From: Bacteroidales bacterium UBA1711
GTDB lineage: Bacteria > Bacteroidota > Bacteroidia > Bacteroidales > P3
Assembly: GCA_002317325.1 (NCBI GenBank)
Contig: DCJB01000068.1
Span: forward strand, 1 to 15,516
Direction of reading: 5' to 3'
Length of the DNA: 15,516 nt
Part shown: one piece after another, positions 1 through 6,422 of the stretch
Layout of the letters: every line of letters starts with the position of its first letter
How positions within the stretch are numbered: the stretch's first letter is position 1
The notes under the pieces: generated by a model
The model's database searches: none
Told to the model about the DNA's origin: nothing
The model's input: the letters and a program-made list of their open reading frames with translations, nothing else
Position numbers and translations under genes: made by a program

Positions 1-1
1 A

Positions 2-958
2 ACGCTGCTCACCTCGACCAACACGTCCAAACTGAAACTGCTGATTGGCAGCCATCGGATAGTTGTCATTGACGAGGCCCAGAAAGTCGATAACATCGGG
101 CTGACGCTGAAACTGATTGTGGATAACTTCGAGAGAGTGCAGGTAATCGCCACAGGTTCGTCGGCATTCGAGCTGCACAACCGACTGAACGAGCCCCTGA
201 CGGGCCGGAAGATGGAATACACCCTCTACCCCATATCCACGGCCGAATTGATAGAGGGATACGGACTGCCGGAGACGAGCAAGACATTGGAGACTCGGCT
301 GATATACGGCAATTATCCCGATATAGTCAGCCATCCCGAACAGGCGCGCGAATACCTGACCGAGCTGTCGCAGAGCTATCTATACAAAGATATTCTCAGC
401 ATGGGCGACATACGCAAGCCGGCAGTATTAGAGAGGCTGCTACAGGCCTTGGCGTTTCAGGTGGGGAGCGAGGTGTCGTCCAACGAGCTGTCGCATACAC
501 TCGAGATAGACAGCAAGACCATCGAGCGCTACATTGACCTGCTGCAAAAGTGCTATGTCATCTACACACTCGGGGGGCTGAGCCGCAATCTGCGGACCGA
601 GCTGAAGAAGAGCCGGAAGATATACTTCTACGACAACGGCATACGCAACGCCATCATCCAGCAGTTCGCCCCCGCCAAGCTGCGGAACGACATGGGGGCG
701 CTGTGGGAGAATTACTTCATCACCGAGCGGATGAAGCGCAACCACTATGCGCGTCATCTGTGCAACTGCTATTTTTGGCGCACCACCCAGCAGCAGGAGA
801 TTGATTTTGTGGAGGAGCAAGACGGTCAGATGCGCATATACGAAATGAAGTGGAATCCGTCGAAGAAGGCTTCCTTCCCGAAGACCTTCCTGAACGCCTA
901 CCCCGTGGCGCAGCAGACCGTTGTCACCCCCGCCAACTACCTTGACTTTGTGCTCTGA
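2..958 (+). CDS. AAA family ATPase with C-terminal DUF4143 domain, 5' end outside window
   Basis: The reading frame is open from base 2, so the gene starts upstream of the window; 318 residues are visible. The Walker A motif is missing because it lies off the edge. The Walker B segment IVVIDEAQ and the sensor-like VIATGSSAFEL follow near the visible N-terminus, which is typical of the P-loop ATPase half of this family. The remainder matches DUF4143: a winged-helix-like stretch (SNELSHTLEIDSKTIERYIDLL) and then GALWENYFITE, EIDFV and IYEMKW. The last elements have the D/E...ExK spacing of a PD-(D/E)XK-type fold. Proteins of this class are very common in Bacteroidales, and their cellular role is largely unknown. 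An apparent terminator hairpin sits just downstream at 1018-1048. Family identification is strong; function is not known. Confidence 0.85.
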   Translation, partial: TLLTSTNTSKLKLLIGSHRIVVIDEAQKVDNIGLTLKLIVDNFERVQVIATGSSAFELHNRLNEPLTGRKMEYTLYPISTAELIEGYGLPETSKTLETRLIYGNYPDIVSHPEQAREYLTELSQSYLYKDILSMGDIRKPAVLERLLQALAFQVGSEVSSNELSHTLEIDSKTIERYIDLLQKCYVIYTLGGLSRNLRTELKKSRKIYFYDNGIRNAIIQQFAPAKLRNDMGALWENYFITERMKRNHYARHLCNCYFWRTTQQQEIDFVEEQDGQMRIYEMKWNPSKKASFPKTFLNAYPVAQQTVVTPANYLDFVL

Positions 959-1017
959 CGGCCGGTGCCTGCAGGCAGTACGGGCGACATCTGCAAATAG
1001 GTGTATATAAATAGAAA

Positions 1018-1048
1018 AGCCCCCTTTCGGACGGGGCCGGAGGGGGCT
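1018..1048 (-). terminator. Rho-independent terminator of tmRNA
   Basis: An 8-bp perfect stem (1018-1025 pairing with 1041-1048) closes a 15-base loop. Read on the minus strand it begins about 15 bases after the tmRNA 3' end and is followed by a T-rich tract (TTTTCTATTTATAT). It may also stop the convergent ATPase transcript from the plus strand. Confidence 0.6.
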
Positions 1049-1062
1049 GCAACAAACATCTG

Positions 1063-1453
1063 TGGAGCTGGAGGGAGTCGAACCCTCGTCCAAACAAGTG
1101 ACAGACGTGCTTTCTACATGCTTATCTCGTGGTTGATTGTCGGGACGGCTCCGGACACGAACACCCAAGGCAGACCGTAGCCTCTAAAGATTTGCCGGAG
1201 GCGCGAGGCGGACCACCGACTATCCCGTTCTCATGAGCACCTCCTTGTCACCGACCGACGGGCGAGGTCGGTGGGAGATGTCTTGTCCCCGCAACTGTTG
1301 CGGGGATTAAGCCGAACCTACTGTGCTTCGGTTAGGCAGCAAGAGCGTAGTTATTCTCGCCAATTATCTTTCTGCATCGGTTGTTAAGGCTGCTGATGCG
1401 TGAGCCTGCATGCTTACAAATCCCCCTCCTTGCTGTCAAAACCGGTCAGCCCC
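1063..1453 (-). ncRNA. ssrA: transfer-messenger RNA (tmRNA)
   Basis: tmRNA rescues stalled ribosomes together with SmpB and tags the nascent peptide for degradation. The 5' end GGGGCTGACCGGTTTTGACA (from 1453 downward) and the 3' end GGTTCGACTCCC...CAGCTCC (to 1064) form the tRNA-like domain, with a 7-bp acceptor stem containing one G-U pair. The encoded tag lies at 1332-1361 and reads GENNYALAA followed by TAA; with the alanine carried on the tmRNA this gives AGENNYALAA, a Bacteroidales-type tag. The discriminator A is at 1063. The next genomic bases are CAG, so the CCA tail is not encoded and must be added by CCA-adding enzyme. Length is about 391 nt, normal for one-piece tmRNA. A terminator separates it from the upstream tRNA-Asp, so it probably has its own promoter. 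The best candidate I see is a weak TATCCTTT at 1495-1502. Confidence 0.96.
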
Positions 1454-1502
1454 GGCTTCGTCGCGCGCCATAGGCTCTCGGCGCGCAGCACGAAAAAGGA
1501 TA

Positions 1503-1527
1503 CAAAAAAAGCCCTCCGAGGAGAGCT
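1503..1527 (-). terminator. Rho-independent terminator after tRNA-Asp
   Basis: On the minus strand AGCTCTCC pairs with GGAGGGCT (1510-1527, one G-U pair) and is followed directly by seven Ts (1504-1510). It starts 9 bases past the encoded CCA of the tRNA, as expected for a monocistronic tRNA. Confidence 0.65.
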
Positions 1528-1536
1528 TCTTTTGCT

Positions 1537-1614
1537 TGGCGGTTCGGACGAGACTCGAACTCGCGACCCCATGCGTGACAGGCATGTATTCTAACCAAGC
1601 TGAACTACCGAACC
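1537..1614 (-). tRNA. tRNA-Asp (anticodon GTC)
   Basis: Acceptor stem GGTTCGG (1608-1614) pairs with CCGAACC (1541-1547), the discriminator is G, and CCA is encoded (1537-1539). The anticodon arm is CATGC-CTGTCAC-GCATG, giving anticodon GUC, so it reads Asp codons GAU and GAC. The T arm contains GTTCGAGTC. It delivers aspartate to the ribosome. A near-perfect Bacteroidetes promoter lies about 65 bases upstream and a terminator immediately downstream. Confidence 0.97.
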
Positions 1615-1676
1615 GTACAAATCTATTCACCAACGCTTTCTTGTTAAAGAACTCTCTTTTTCCTTGAAAGCGGGTG

Positions 1677-1707
1677 CAAAAGTACGACTTTTTTCCCATT
1701 CAGCAAA
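1677..1707 (-). promoter_or_regulatory. Bacteroidetes-type promoter for tRNA-Asp
   Basis: On the minus strand TTTG (1704-1707) is followed after exactly 19 bases by TACTTTTG (1677-1684). This matches the primary sigma consensus of Bacteroidetes (-33 TTTG, -7 TAnnTTTG) in both boxes. It is oriented toward tRNA-Asp. Confidence 0.75.
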
Positions 1708-1873
1708 GAAAAAAATGAAATAATTTATCGCACAGGATATAGTCCATTGGCAATGAGACCATAGCAAAGCAATATTTTTCCCTCGGCACTATCGGCGGCG
1801 GGCTGATTTTGGGCTTGCGGGCAGCCGTTTTTTGGTTTTTTGGGGTGTTTTGGGGCGACGTGGGAAAATCAGA

Positions 1874-1893
1874 AGGCTCCCTTGCGGGAGCCT
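1874..1893 (-). terminator. probable terminator of nrdJ
   Basis: Perfect 8-bp stem AGGCTCCC/GGGAGCCT with a 4-base loop, 50 bases past the nrdJ stop codon. On the minus strand it is followed by TCTGATTTTCCC, a modest T-tract. Confidence 0.5.
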
Positions 1894-1943
1894 ATACTGA
1901 TGTCAAATAAGATAGGTGCCAAAAACAGGCGGCGGGCGGCGCG

Positions 1944-4556
1944 CTATTCGCACTTAGACCAGCCGCAGGTGGGGCAGCTCTTGCAGCCGCCGGAGTAGGT
2001 GAGCTTGGCTCCGCAGTCGGGGCAGAGTTCGCCCGTTTCGGTGCCGTCCTTGATATAGCGTTTCAGCGCGCGGGCGACGCCGTTGCTCCACGTGGTGATG
2101 CTATCGACGTCGAAATTGAGCTTGCCGATGAGGTTGACGACGTTGGGGATAGGCATACCGTAGCGGAGGATGCCGCTGATGAGCTTGGCGTAGTTCCAAT
2201 ACTCCTTCTTGAACATACGGGAGAGGCCCTCCATGGTGACGTGGTAGCCGTCCTGGTCGGTGTACTGAAAGTCGTAGCGGGCGTGTTCCTGGTCGGGGTC
2301 TTTGACGCGGATGACGATGCCTTTGTCCACATACTTTGGCAGGTAGAAATTCTCGGCCTTGCCGGTGAAAATCTCGTAGGGGCGGCCCTCATACATACCC
2401 ACAACGGCAATCCAGTCCTCGCGTTCGTTTTTGAAGCGCACCACCTCGGCCTCGAGTTTTTTGGGGCGTTTGGGGGCCTTGTTTTCGATGAAGTGGTTGT
2501 CGGCGCACTTGCCGGCTTCCTTCTTTGAGATGAGGACGGCGGTGCGGGACCCCTCGCGATAGATGGTGCAGCCCTTGCAGCCGGACTCCCAGGCGGTCTG
2601 ATAGATGGTGCTTACAATTTCTTCAGGTGTTTCCTTGGGGATGTTGACGGTGACGCTGATGCTGTGGTCCACCCACTTCTGAATGGCGCCCTGCATTTTG
2701 ACCTTGCTCACCCAGTCGATGTCGGCCGAGGTGGCCTTGTAGTAGGGAGACTCCTTGATGAGGGCGTCAAGTTCCTTGTCTTCGAGTTTTTCGATTTGGG
2801 CGTCGGAGAAGCCCTTGGACACCTTGAGCCAGACGATGAACTTGGGGTGGAGGACGTTGTATTCCTCAAAATAGTCGCCGTTCTCGTCTTTGATAATCTT
2901 GTGGGCGGAGGAGTCCTTGTCGTTGGGGTTTATCTTCTTGCGTCGTTTGTAGGAGACGAGGAAGACGGGTTCGATGCCGGAGGTGGTCTGGGTGCAGATG
3001 CTCACGGTGCCGGTGGGTGCGATGGTGAGGAGGGCGATGTTGCGGCGGCCGAAGGCCTTCATATCGGCATAGAGTTGGGGGTCGGCCTGAGCGAGGCGAC
3101 GGACGAAGGGGTTGTCCTTCTCGCGTGCGGTGTCGTAGAGCGGGAAGCTGCCGCGTTCCTGGGCCATGACGACGCTGGAGCGGTAGGCGGAGCAGGCGAG
3201 TGTGCGCTGGACCTCGACGGCGAAGGCCGTGGCCTCTTCGGAGCCGTAGCGGAGGCCGAGAGCGGCGAGCATATCGCCTTCGGCGGTGATGCCGAAGCCG
3301 GTGCGTCGGCCTTCGAGGCACTTCATCTTGATGTTGAGCCACAGGCTTTTCTCGACCGACTTGATGTCGTCGCTTTCGGGGTCGGACTCAATCTTGGCGA
3401 GGATGCGGTTGACTTTTTCCAACTCGAGGTCGATGAGGTCGTCCATCAGCCGCTGGCCCTGCTGGACGTGCAGGGAGAAGAGGTTGAAGTTGAACTCGGC
3501 CTTGGAGGTGAAGGGGTTGTCCACATAGCTGTAGAGGTTGATGGCGATGAGGCGGCAGCTGTCGTAGGGGCAGAGCGGGATTTCGCCGCAGGGGTTGGTG
3601 CTGACGGTGCGGTAGCCGAAGTCGGCGTAGCAGTCGGGGACGCTTTCGCGGAGGATGGTGTCCCAGAAGAGGACGCCCGGCTCGGCCGAGGCCCAGGCGT
3701 TGTGGATAATCTTGTTCCAAAGGGCGCGGGCATCGACCTCCTGGCGGACGAGCGGGTTGTCGGAATCGACGGGGTACTGCTGGACGAAGGGTTTGCCGTC
3801 GCGGACGCACTGCATAAACTCGTCGGTAATCTTGACGGAGATATTGGCGCCCGTAATCTTGCCCTGCTCGAGTTTGGCGTCGATAAACTGCTCGGCGTTG
3901 GGGTGCTTGATGCTGATGGAGAGCATGAGGGCGCCGCGGCGGCCGCCCTGCGCCACCTCGCGGGTGGTGTTGCTGTAGCGTTCCATGAAGGGGACGATGC
4001 CCGTGGAGGAGAGGGCGCTGTTCTTCACGGGGCTGCCGGCGGGGCGGATGTGTGTGAGGTCGTGGCCCACGCCGCCGCGGCGCTTCATCAGCTGGACCTG
4101 TTCCTGGTCGATCTTCATAATGCCGCCGTAGGAGTCGCTGCTGCCGCTGTTGCCGATGACGAAGCAGTTGGAGAGCGAGACCACCTGGAAGTCGTTGCCG
4201 ATGCCCGACATGGGGCTGCCCTGTGGGATGATGAAGCGGAAGTCCTTGAGGAGGCCGTAGATGGTCTCTTCGGACATCGGGTTGGGGTAGTTCTGCTCGA
4301 TGCGGGCGAACTCGCCCGCAATGCGGCGGTGCATCATGTCGGGGTTGAGCTCATAGACTTTCTCGTCGTCGCGGAGGGCATACTTGTTCATCCACACATT
4401 GGCGGGCAGTTCGTCGCCGCCGAAGTACTTGACGGACGACTCCATAATCTCTTTAGACGAAAAGGGTGTGTATGTCTTGGGTTTAACGTGTTGAGTGTCA
4501 TCACCAAAGTCCAAAAACATATCGGCCTGCATAACGGGTTTCTTTATTAAGTTCAA
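1944..4556 (-). CDS. nrdJ: adenosylcobalamin-dependent (class II) ribonucleotide reductase
   Basis: This enzyme reduces ribonucleotides to deoxyribonucleotides using a thiyl radical generated from adenosylcobalamin, so it works with or without oxygen and needs vitamin B12. The 870-residue protein is full length for the long class II family. Visible signatures are SNCFVIGNSGSSDSYGG (C131 at about the first redox cysteine), LMKRRGGVGHDL, STNPCGEIPL with N321, C323 (predicted thiyl cysteine) and E325, then C334 as likely redox partner, RTGFGITAEGD and LLTIAPTGTVS. The last about 28 residues carry a cysteine cluster (CPDCG...CKSCPTCGWSKC), the usual C-terminal re-reducing and metal-binding tail. 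The start gives MNLIKKPVMQ, and no conflicting upstream start is needed. I looked for a cobalamin riboswitch in the 150 bases upstream and saw none. It is probably a single-gene unit. Confidence 0.95.
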   Translation of the reverse strand: MNLIKKPVMQADMFLDFGDDTQHVKPKTYTPFSSKEIMESSVKYFGGDELPANVWMNKYALRDDEKVYELNPDMMHRRIAGEFARIEQNYPNPMSEETIYGLLKDFRFIIPQGSPMSGIGNDFQVVSLSNCFVIGNSGSSDSYGGIMKIDQEQVQLMKRRGGVGHDLTHIRPAGSPVKNSALSSTGIVPFMERYSNTTREVAQGGRRGALMLSISIKHPNAEQFIDAKLEQGKITGANISVKITDEFMQCVRDGKPFVQQYPVDSDNPLVRQEVDARALWNKIIHNAWASAEPGVLFWDTILRESVPDCYADFGYRTVSTNPCGEIPLCPYDSCRLIAINLYSYVDNPFTSKAEFNFNLFSLHVQQGQRLMDDLIDLELEKVNRILAKIESDPESDDIKSVEKSLWLNIKMKCLEGRRTGFGITAEGDMLAALGLRYGSEEATAFAVEVQRTLACSAYRSSVVMAQERGSFPLYDTAREKDNPFVRRLAQADPQLYADMKAFGRRNIALLTIAPTGTVSICTQTTSGIEPVFLVSYKRRKKINPNDKDSSAHKIIKDENGDYFEEYNVLHPKFIVWLKVSKGFSDAQIEKLEDKELDALIKESPYYKATSADIDWVSKVKMQGAIQKWVDHSISVTVNIPKETPEEIVSTIYQTAWESGCKGCTIYREGSRTAVLISKKEAGKCADNHFIENKAPKRPKKLEAEVVRFKNEREDWIAVVGMYEGRPYEIFTGKAENFYLPKYVDKGIVIRVKDPDQEHARYDFQYTDQDGYHVTMEGLSRMFKKEYWNYAKLISGILRYGMPIPNVVNLIGKLNFDVDSITTWSNGVARALKRYIKDGTETGELCPDCGAKLTYSGGCKSCPTCGWSKCE

Positions 4557-4705
4557 CTAATTCAACAGGAAAGGGAGACAACGCCCTCCGGTTTGAGAAT
4601 GCTAAATTACACAATTGTTTTCTATCGTGAGGGGGCGAGTTATTAACATATTTGATGGGAAGGGAGTAAACGATTAAGAATCAATCTGCCATAATTTAAT
4701 ACAAA

Positions 4706-4736
4706 AATGGCGCCGCCCCGACGGGGCGGCGCCATT
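4706..4736 (-). terminator. strong Rho-independent terminator of the T9SS cargo gene
   Basis: Perfect 14-bp stem (4706-4719 with 4723-4736) and 3-base loop, extremely GC-rich. On the minus strand the stem runs into TTTTTGTATTAAATT. It lies 20 bases after the stop codon at 4757. Confidence 0.88.
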
Positions 4737-4756
4737 GAGCCAAGAGGGGCCGGGGG

Positions 4757-5443
4757 CTACTCGACCACCAGTTTCTGCATGAGGGGGCGGGAGCCGTCGG
4801 TGGATATGCCAAAGGCGTATAAACCAGCCGAAAGGCCTTCGATACGGAGGGAGCCGTTGCCGTTGACGGATGCCCGGCGGACGGTGCGGCCGAGGGCGTC
4901 AACCACCACGAGAACGGAGGGCCGGTCCACGCTGTAGCTGATGGTAGCGGCGCCGGCGGCGGGGTTGGGATAGGCGGACAGGCTTGCGGCGGGCAGGGAC
5001 GAGTCGATGCCCGTGCTGCTGCGGACCACGAAGCGGACCACGAAGGGCTGCTCGGCGACCTCCATCGTGTAGGAACATGAGGAGCTGTTGTCGGCCGTGG
5101 CTTCCCACGACAGGTCGAAGCTGAGGCCGTCGAAATAGTCGGGGAGGGCGGGGATGTCGAAGGGGGCGCTGACGAGGCCTTCGACGCAGCGGGTGGTGCA
5201 GAGGCCGCTCACGCGGAAGCCGTTCTCCTGGATGGGGGTGAGGATAATTTCCGCGTCCTCGATGACCGCGACGGCGGCAATTCCGATGATGTCGAGGGTG
5301 GAGAATGCGTTCTTGTTCACCTGGATGGTGATGGTGTCGCCGGCCTGGTAGGTGGCGCCGCCGAGGGTGATGGACACCGGGTTCTGGGCCTGCGCCGCTG
5401 CAAGACCGCAGAGGAGCAGGACAATGGATAATGCTTTTTTCAT
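4757..5443 (-). CDS. secreted protein with type IX secretion C-terminal sorting domain
   Basis: The 228-residue protein starts with a clear Sec signal peptide (MKKALSIVLLLCGLAAAQAQ, cleavage near residue 20). It ends with a T9SS type A sorting domain at about 155-228: SAYPNPAAGAATISYSV, DALGRTVRR, IEGLSAGLYAF and final KLVVE. The middle (about 21-150) looks beta-rich with cysteines at 82, 86 and 123 and resembles no family I can name. It is predicted to cross the outer membrane through the T9SS and stay on the surface or be released. The start at 5443 was chosen because the signal peptide begins there; the frame can be extended 37 residues upstream but that extension is not signal-like. A TATCTTTG element lies about 155 bases upstream. 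Identification of the sorting domain is firm; the cargo function is unknown. Confidence 0.85.
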   Translation of the reverse strand: MKKALSIVLLLCGLAAAQAQNPVSITLGGATYQAGDTITIQVNKNAFSTLDIIGIAAVAVIEDAEIILTPIQENGFRVSGLCTTRCVEGLVSAPFDIPALPDYFDGLSFDLSWEATADNSSSCSYTMEVAEQPFVVRFVVRSSTGIDSSLPAASLSAYPNPAAGAATISYSVDRPSVLVVVDALGRTVRRASVNGNGSLRIEGLSAGLYAFGISTDGSRPLMQKLVVE

Positions 5444-5598
5444 AATATGGAGTTTGTTGTTTGTTATGTGAATGCTATTGCAATAGACGTTGCGGACAAA
5501 ACGGGGGCGGCACAGCCCGTCGGCTTTCGACCTCCGACCGCCGAAGCAGCCCATCTTTCAGCCAGTTGAGGCACTGAAGCAGCGGGGGGCGACGGGTG

Positions 5599-5606
5599 CA
5601 AAGATA
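5599..5606 (-). promoter_or_regulatory. probable -7 element for the T9SS cargo gene
   Basis: TATCTTTG on the minus strand matches the Bacteroidetes -7 consensus TAnnTTTG and is followed by CA. No TTTG is found at the expected -33 distance. It would give a 5' leader of roughly 150 bases. Confidence 0.42.
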
Positions 5607-5640
5607 CGCATTTTCCGCCAATCGGGAGAGTTTTTTTTTT

Positions 5641-5702
5641 CGGGCGGGGGCGGGAAGCGACGGGGGGAGGAGGCGGGGCGGGGCGATGAGGGGGCGGCGG
5701 CG
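5641..5702 (+). other. G-rich tract, potential G-quadruplex
   Basis: On the plus strand G-runs of 3, 5, 3 and 6 bases occur at 5642-5667 with spacers of 1, 1 and 7 bases, meeting the common G3+N1-7 quadruplex pattern. More G4-G5 runs continue to 5694. It follows a run of ten Ts (5631-5640). It lies between the sirtuin stop and the promoter of the T9SS cargo gene, so the minus-strand transcript would be C-rich here. Confidence 0.5.
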
Positions 5703-5707
5703 GTGCG

Positions 5708-6394
5708 TCAGGCGAGGCTGAGGAGTTCATCGACGACCACCTTCACTCCGGTGCCGGCCTTCTGGCAGACCACCGTGACGGGGCGCGACACAGGCACCGC
5801 CTTGGGGTCGATGAGGTAGCAGCGGGCGGCGGACGGCACATAGTGGATGAGGCCGGCGGCGGGATAGACGTTCATGGAGGTGCCGATGACCACAAAGACA
5901 TCGGCTTCGGCGCAGAGGCGCACGGCGGGTTCTATGTTGGGCACTGCCTCGCCGAACCACACGATGTGGGGGCGGAGCTGGGCGCCGTCGGGGGCTCGGT
6001 CGCCGAGGCGGATATCGCGGCTGCCGATGTCCACGATCAGGCTTTCGTCCACGGAGCTGCGGGCCTGGGTGAGGAGGCCGTGGAGGTGCAGCACGACGGA
6101 AGAGCCGGCCTGCTCGTGGAGGTTGTCGATGTTTTGGGTGATGACGCGCACGTCGTATTTTTCTTCGAGGCGCACCAGCTGGCGGTGGCCCTCGTTGGGG
6201 CGCGCTTGGAAGAGCTGGCGGCGGCGCTGGTTGTAGAAGTCCAGCACCATTTGGGGGTTGCGCGCGAAGGCCTCGGGGGTGGCCACGTCCTCGACGCGGT
6301 AGCGTTCCCACAAGCCGTCGCTGTCGCGGAAGGTGCTGATGCCGCTTTCGGCGCTGATGCCGGCGCCGGTGAGGATGACTGCTTTCTTCTTCAT
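5708..6394 (-). CDS. sirtuin, NAD-dependent protein deacylase (zinc-cysteine-less type)
   Basis: Sirtuins remove acyl groups from lysine using NAD+, giving nicotinamide and O-acyl-ADP-ribose. In this 228-residue protein I see GAGISAESGI (10-19), TFRDSDGLW (21-29), TQNIDNLH (86-93), the catalytic His105 in HLHG, RPHIVWFGEAVP (141-152) and VVIGTSMNVYPAAGL (168-182). Residues Y54 and R57 (FYNQRRRQ) match the Tyr/Arg pair that favours succinyl or malonyl lysine in SIRT5/CobB-type enzymes. There is no cysteine between residues 106 and 160, so the usual Cys4 zinc site is absent. I recall the same for related Bacteroidetes proteins, so it is probably not a broken copy. The start at 6394 is where homology to MKKKAVILTGAG begins; longer in-frame extension overlaps the upstream gene and is rejected. 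The start is 28 bases after the OmpA-type gene, suggesting one transcript. Confidence 0.92.
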   Translation of the reverse strand: MKKKAVILTGAGISAESGISTFRDSDGLWERYRVEDVATPEAFARNPQMVLDFYNQRRRQLFQARPNEGHRQLVRLEEKYDVRVITQNIDNLHEQAGSSVVLHLHGLLTQARSSVDESLIVDIGSRDIRLGDRAPDGAQLRPHIVWFGEAVPNIEPAVRLCAEADVFVVIGTSMNVYPAAGLIHYVPSAARCYLIDPKAVPVSRPVTVVCQKAGTGVKVVVDELLSLA

Positions 6395-6422
6395 GGATAG
6401 AAAAGGGATTGGATTGGCGGGG

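Larger units (their letters stand above)
1615..1943. other. intergenic region between tRNA-Asp and nrdJ
   Basis: This 329-base stretch holds the tRNA-Asp promoter (1677-1707) and the nrdJ terminator hairpin (1874-1893). Between them is AT-rich sequence and, at about 1829-1858, a T/G-rich run of repeated TTTTTTGG-like units on the plus strand. I see no credible open reading frame. Confidence 0.6.

Noticed and set aside
1063..1453. tmRNA gene as an integration site for a genomic island
   Set aside because: ssrA 3' ends are common attachment sites, but no integrase, duplicated 3' end or other island hallmark is visible in the flanking sequence.
2664..4550. A 628-codon open frame on the plus strand opposite nrdJ
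   Set aside because: It is exactly antisense to a well-conserved gene, has low-complexity Val/Gly/Ala/Asp-rich content and no motifs. Long antisense frames are expected in GC-rich coding DNA.
4557..4705. Possible cobalamin riboswitch upstream of the B12-dependent reductase
   Set aside because: I looked for the conserved B12-box type core and supporting stems and found only AT-rich leader and the upstream gene's terminator. The space is also short for such a riboswitch.
5444..5554. Upstream extension of the T9SS cargo protein by 37 residues
   Set aside because: It would bury the signal peptide inside the protein; the internal MKKALSIVL start is clearly right.
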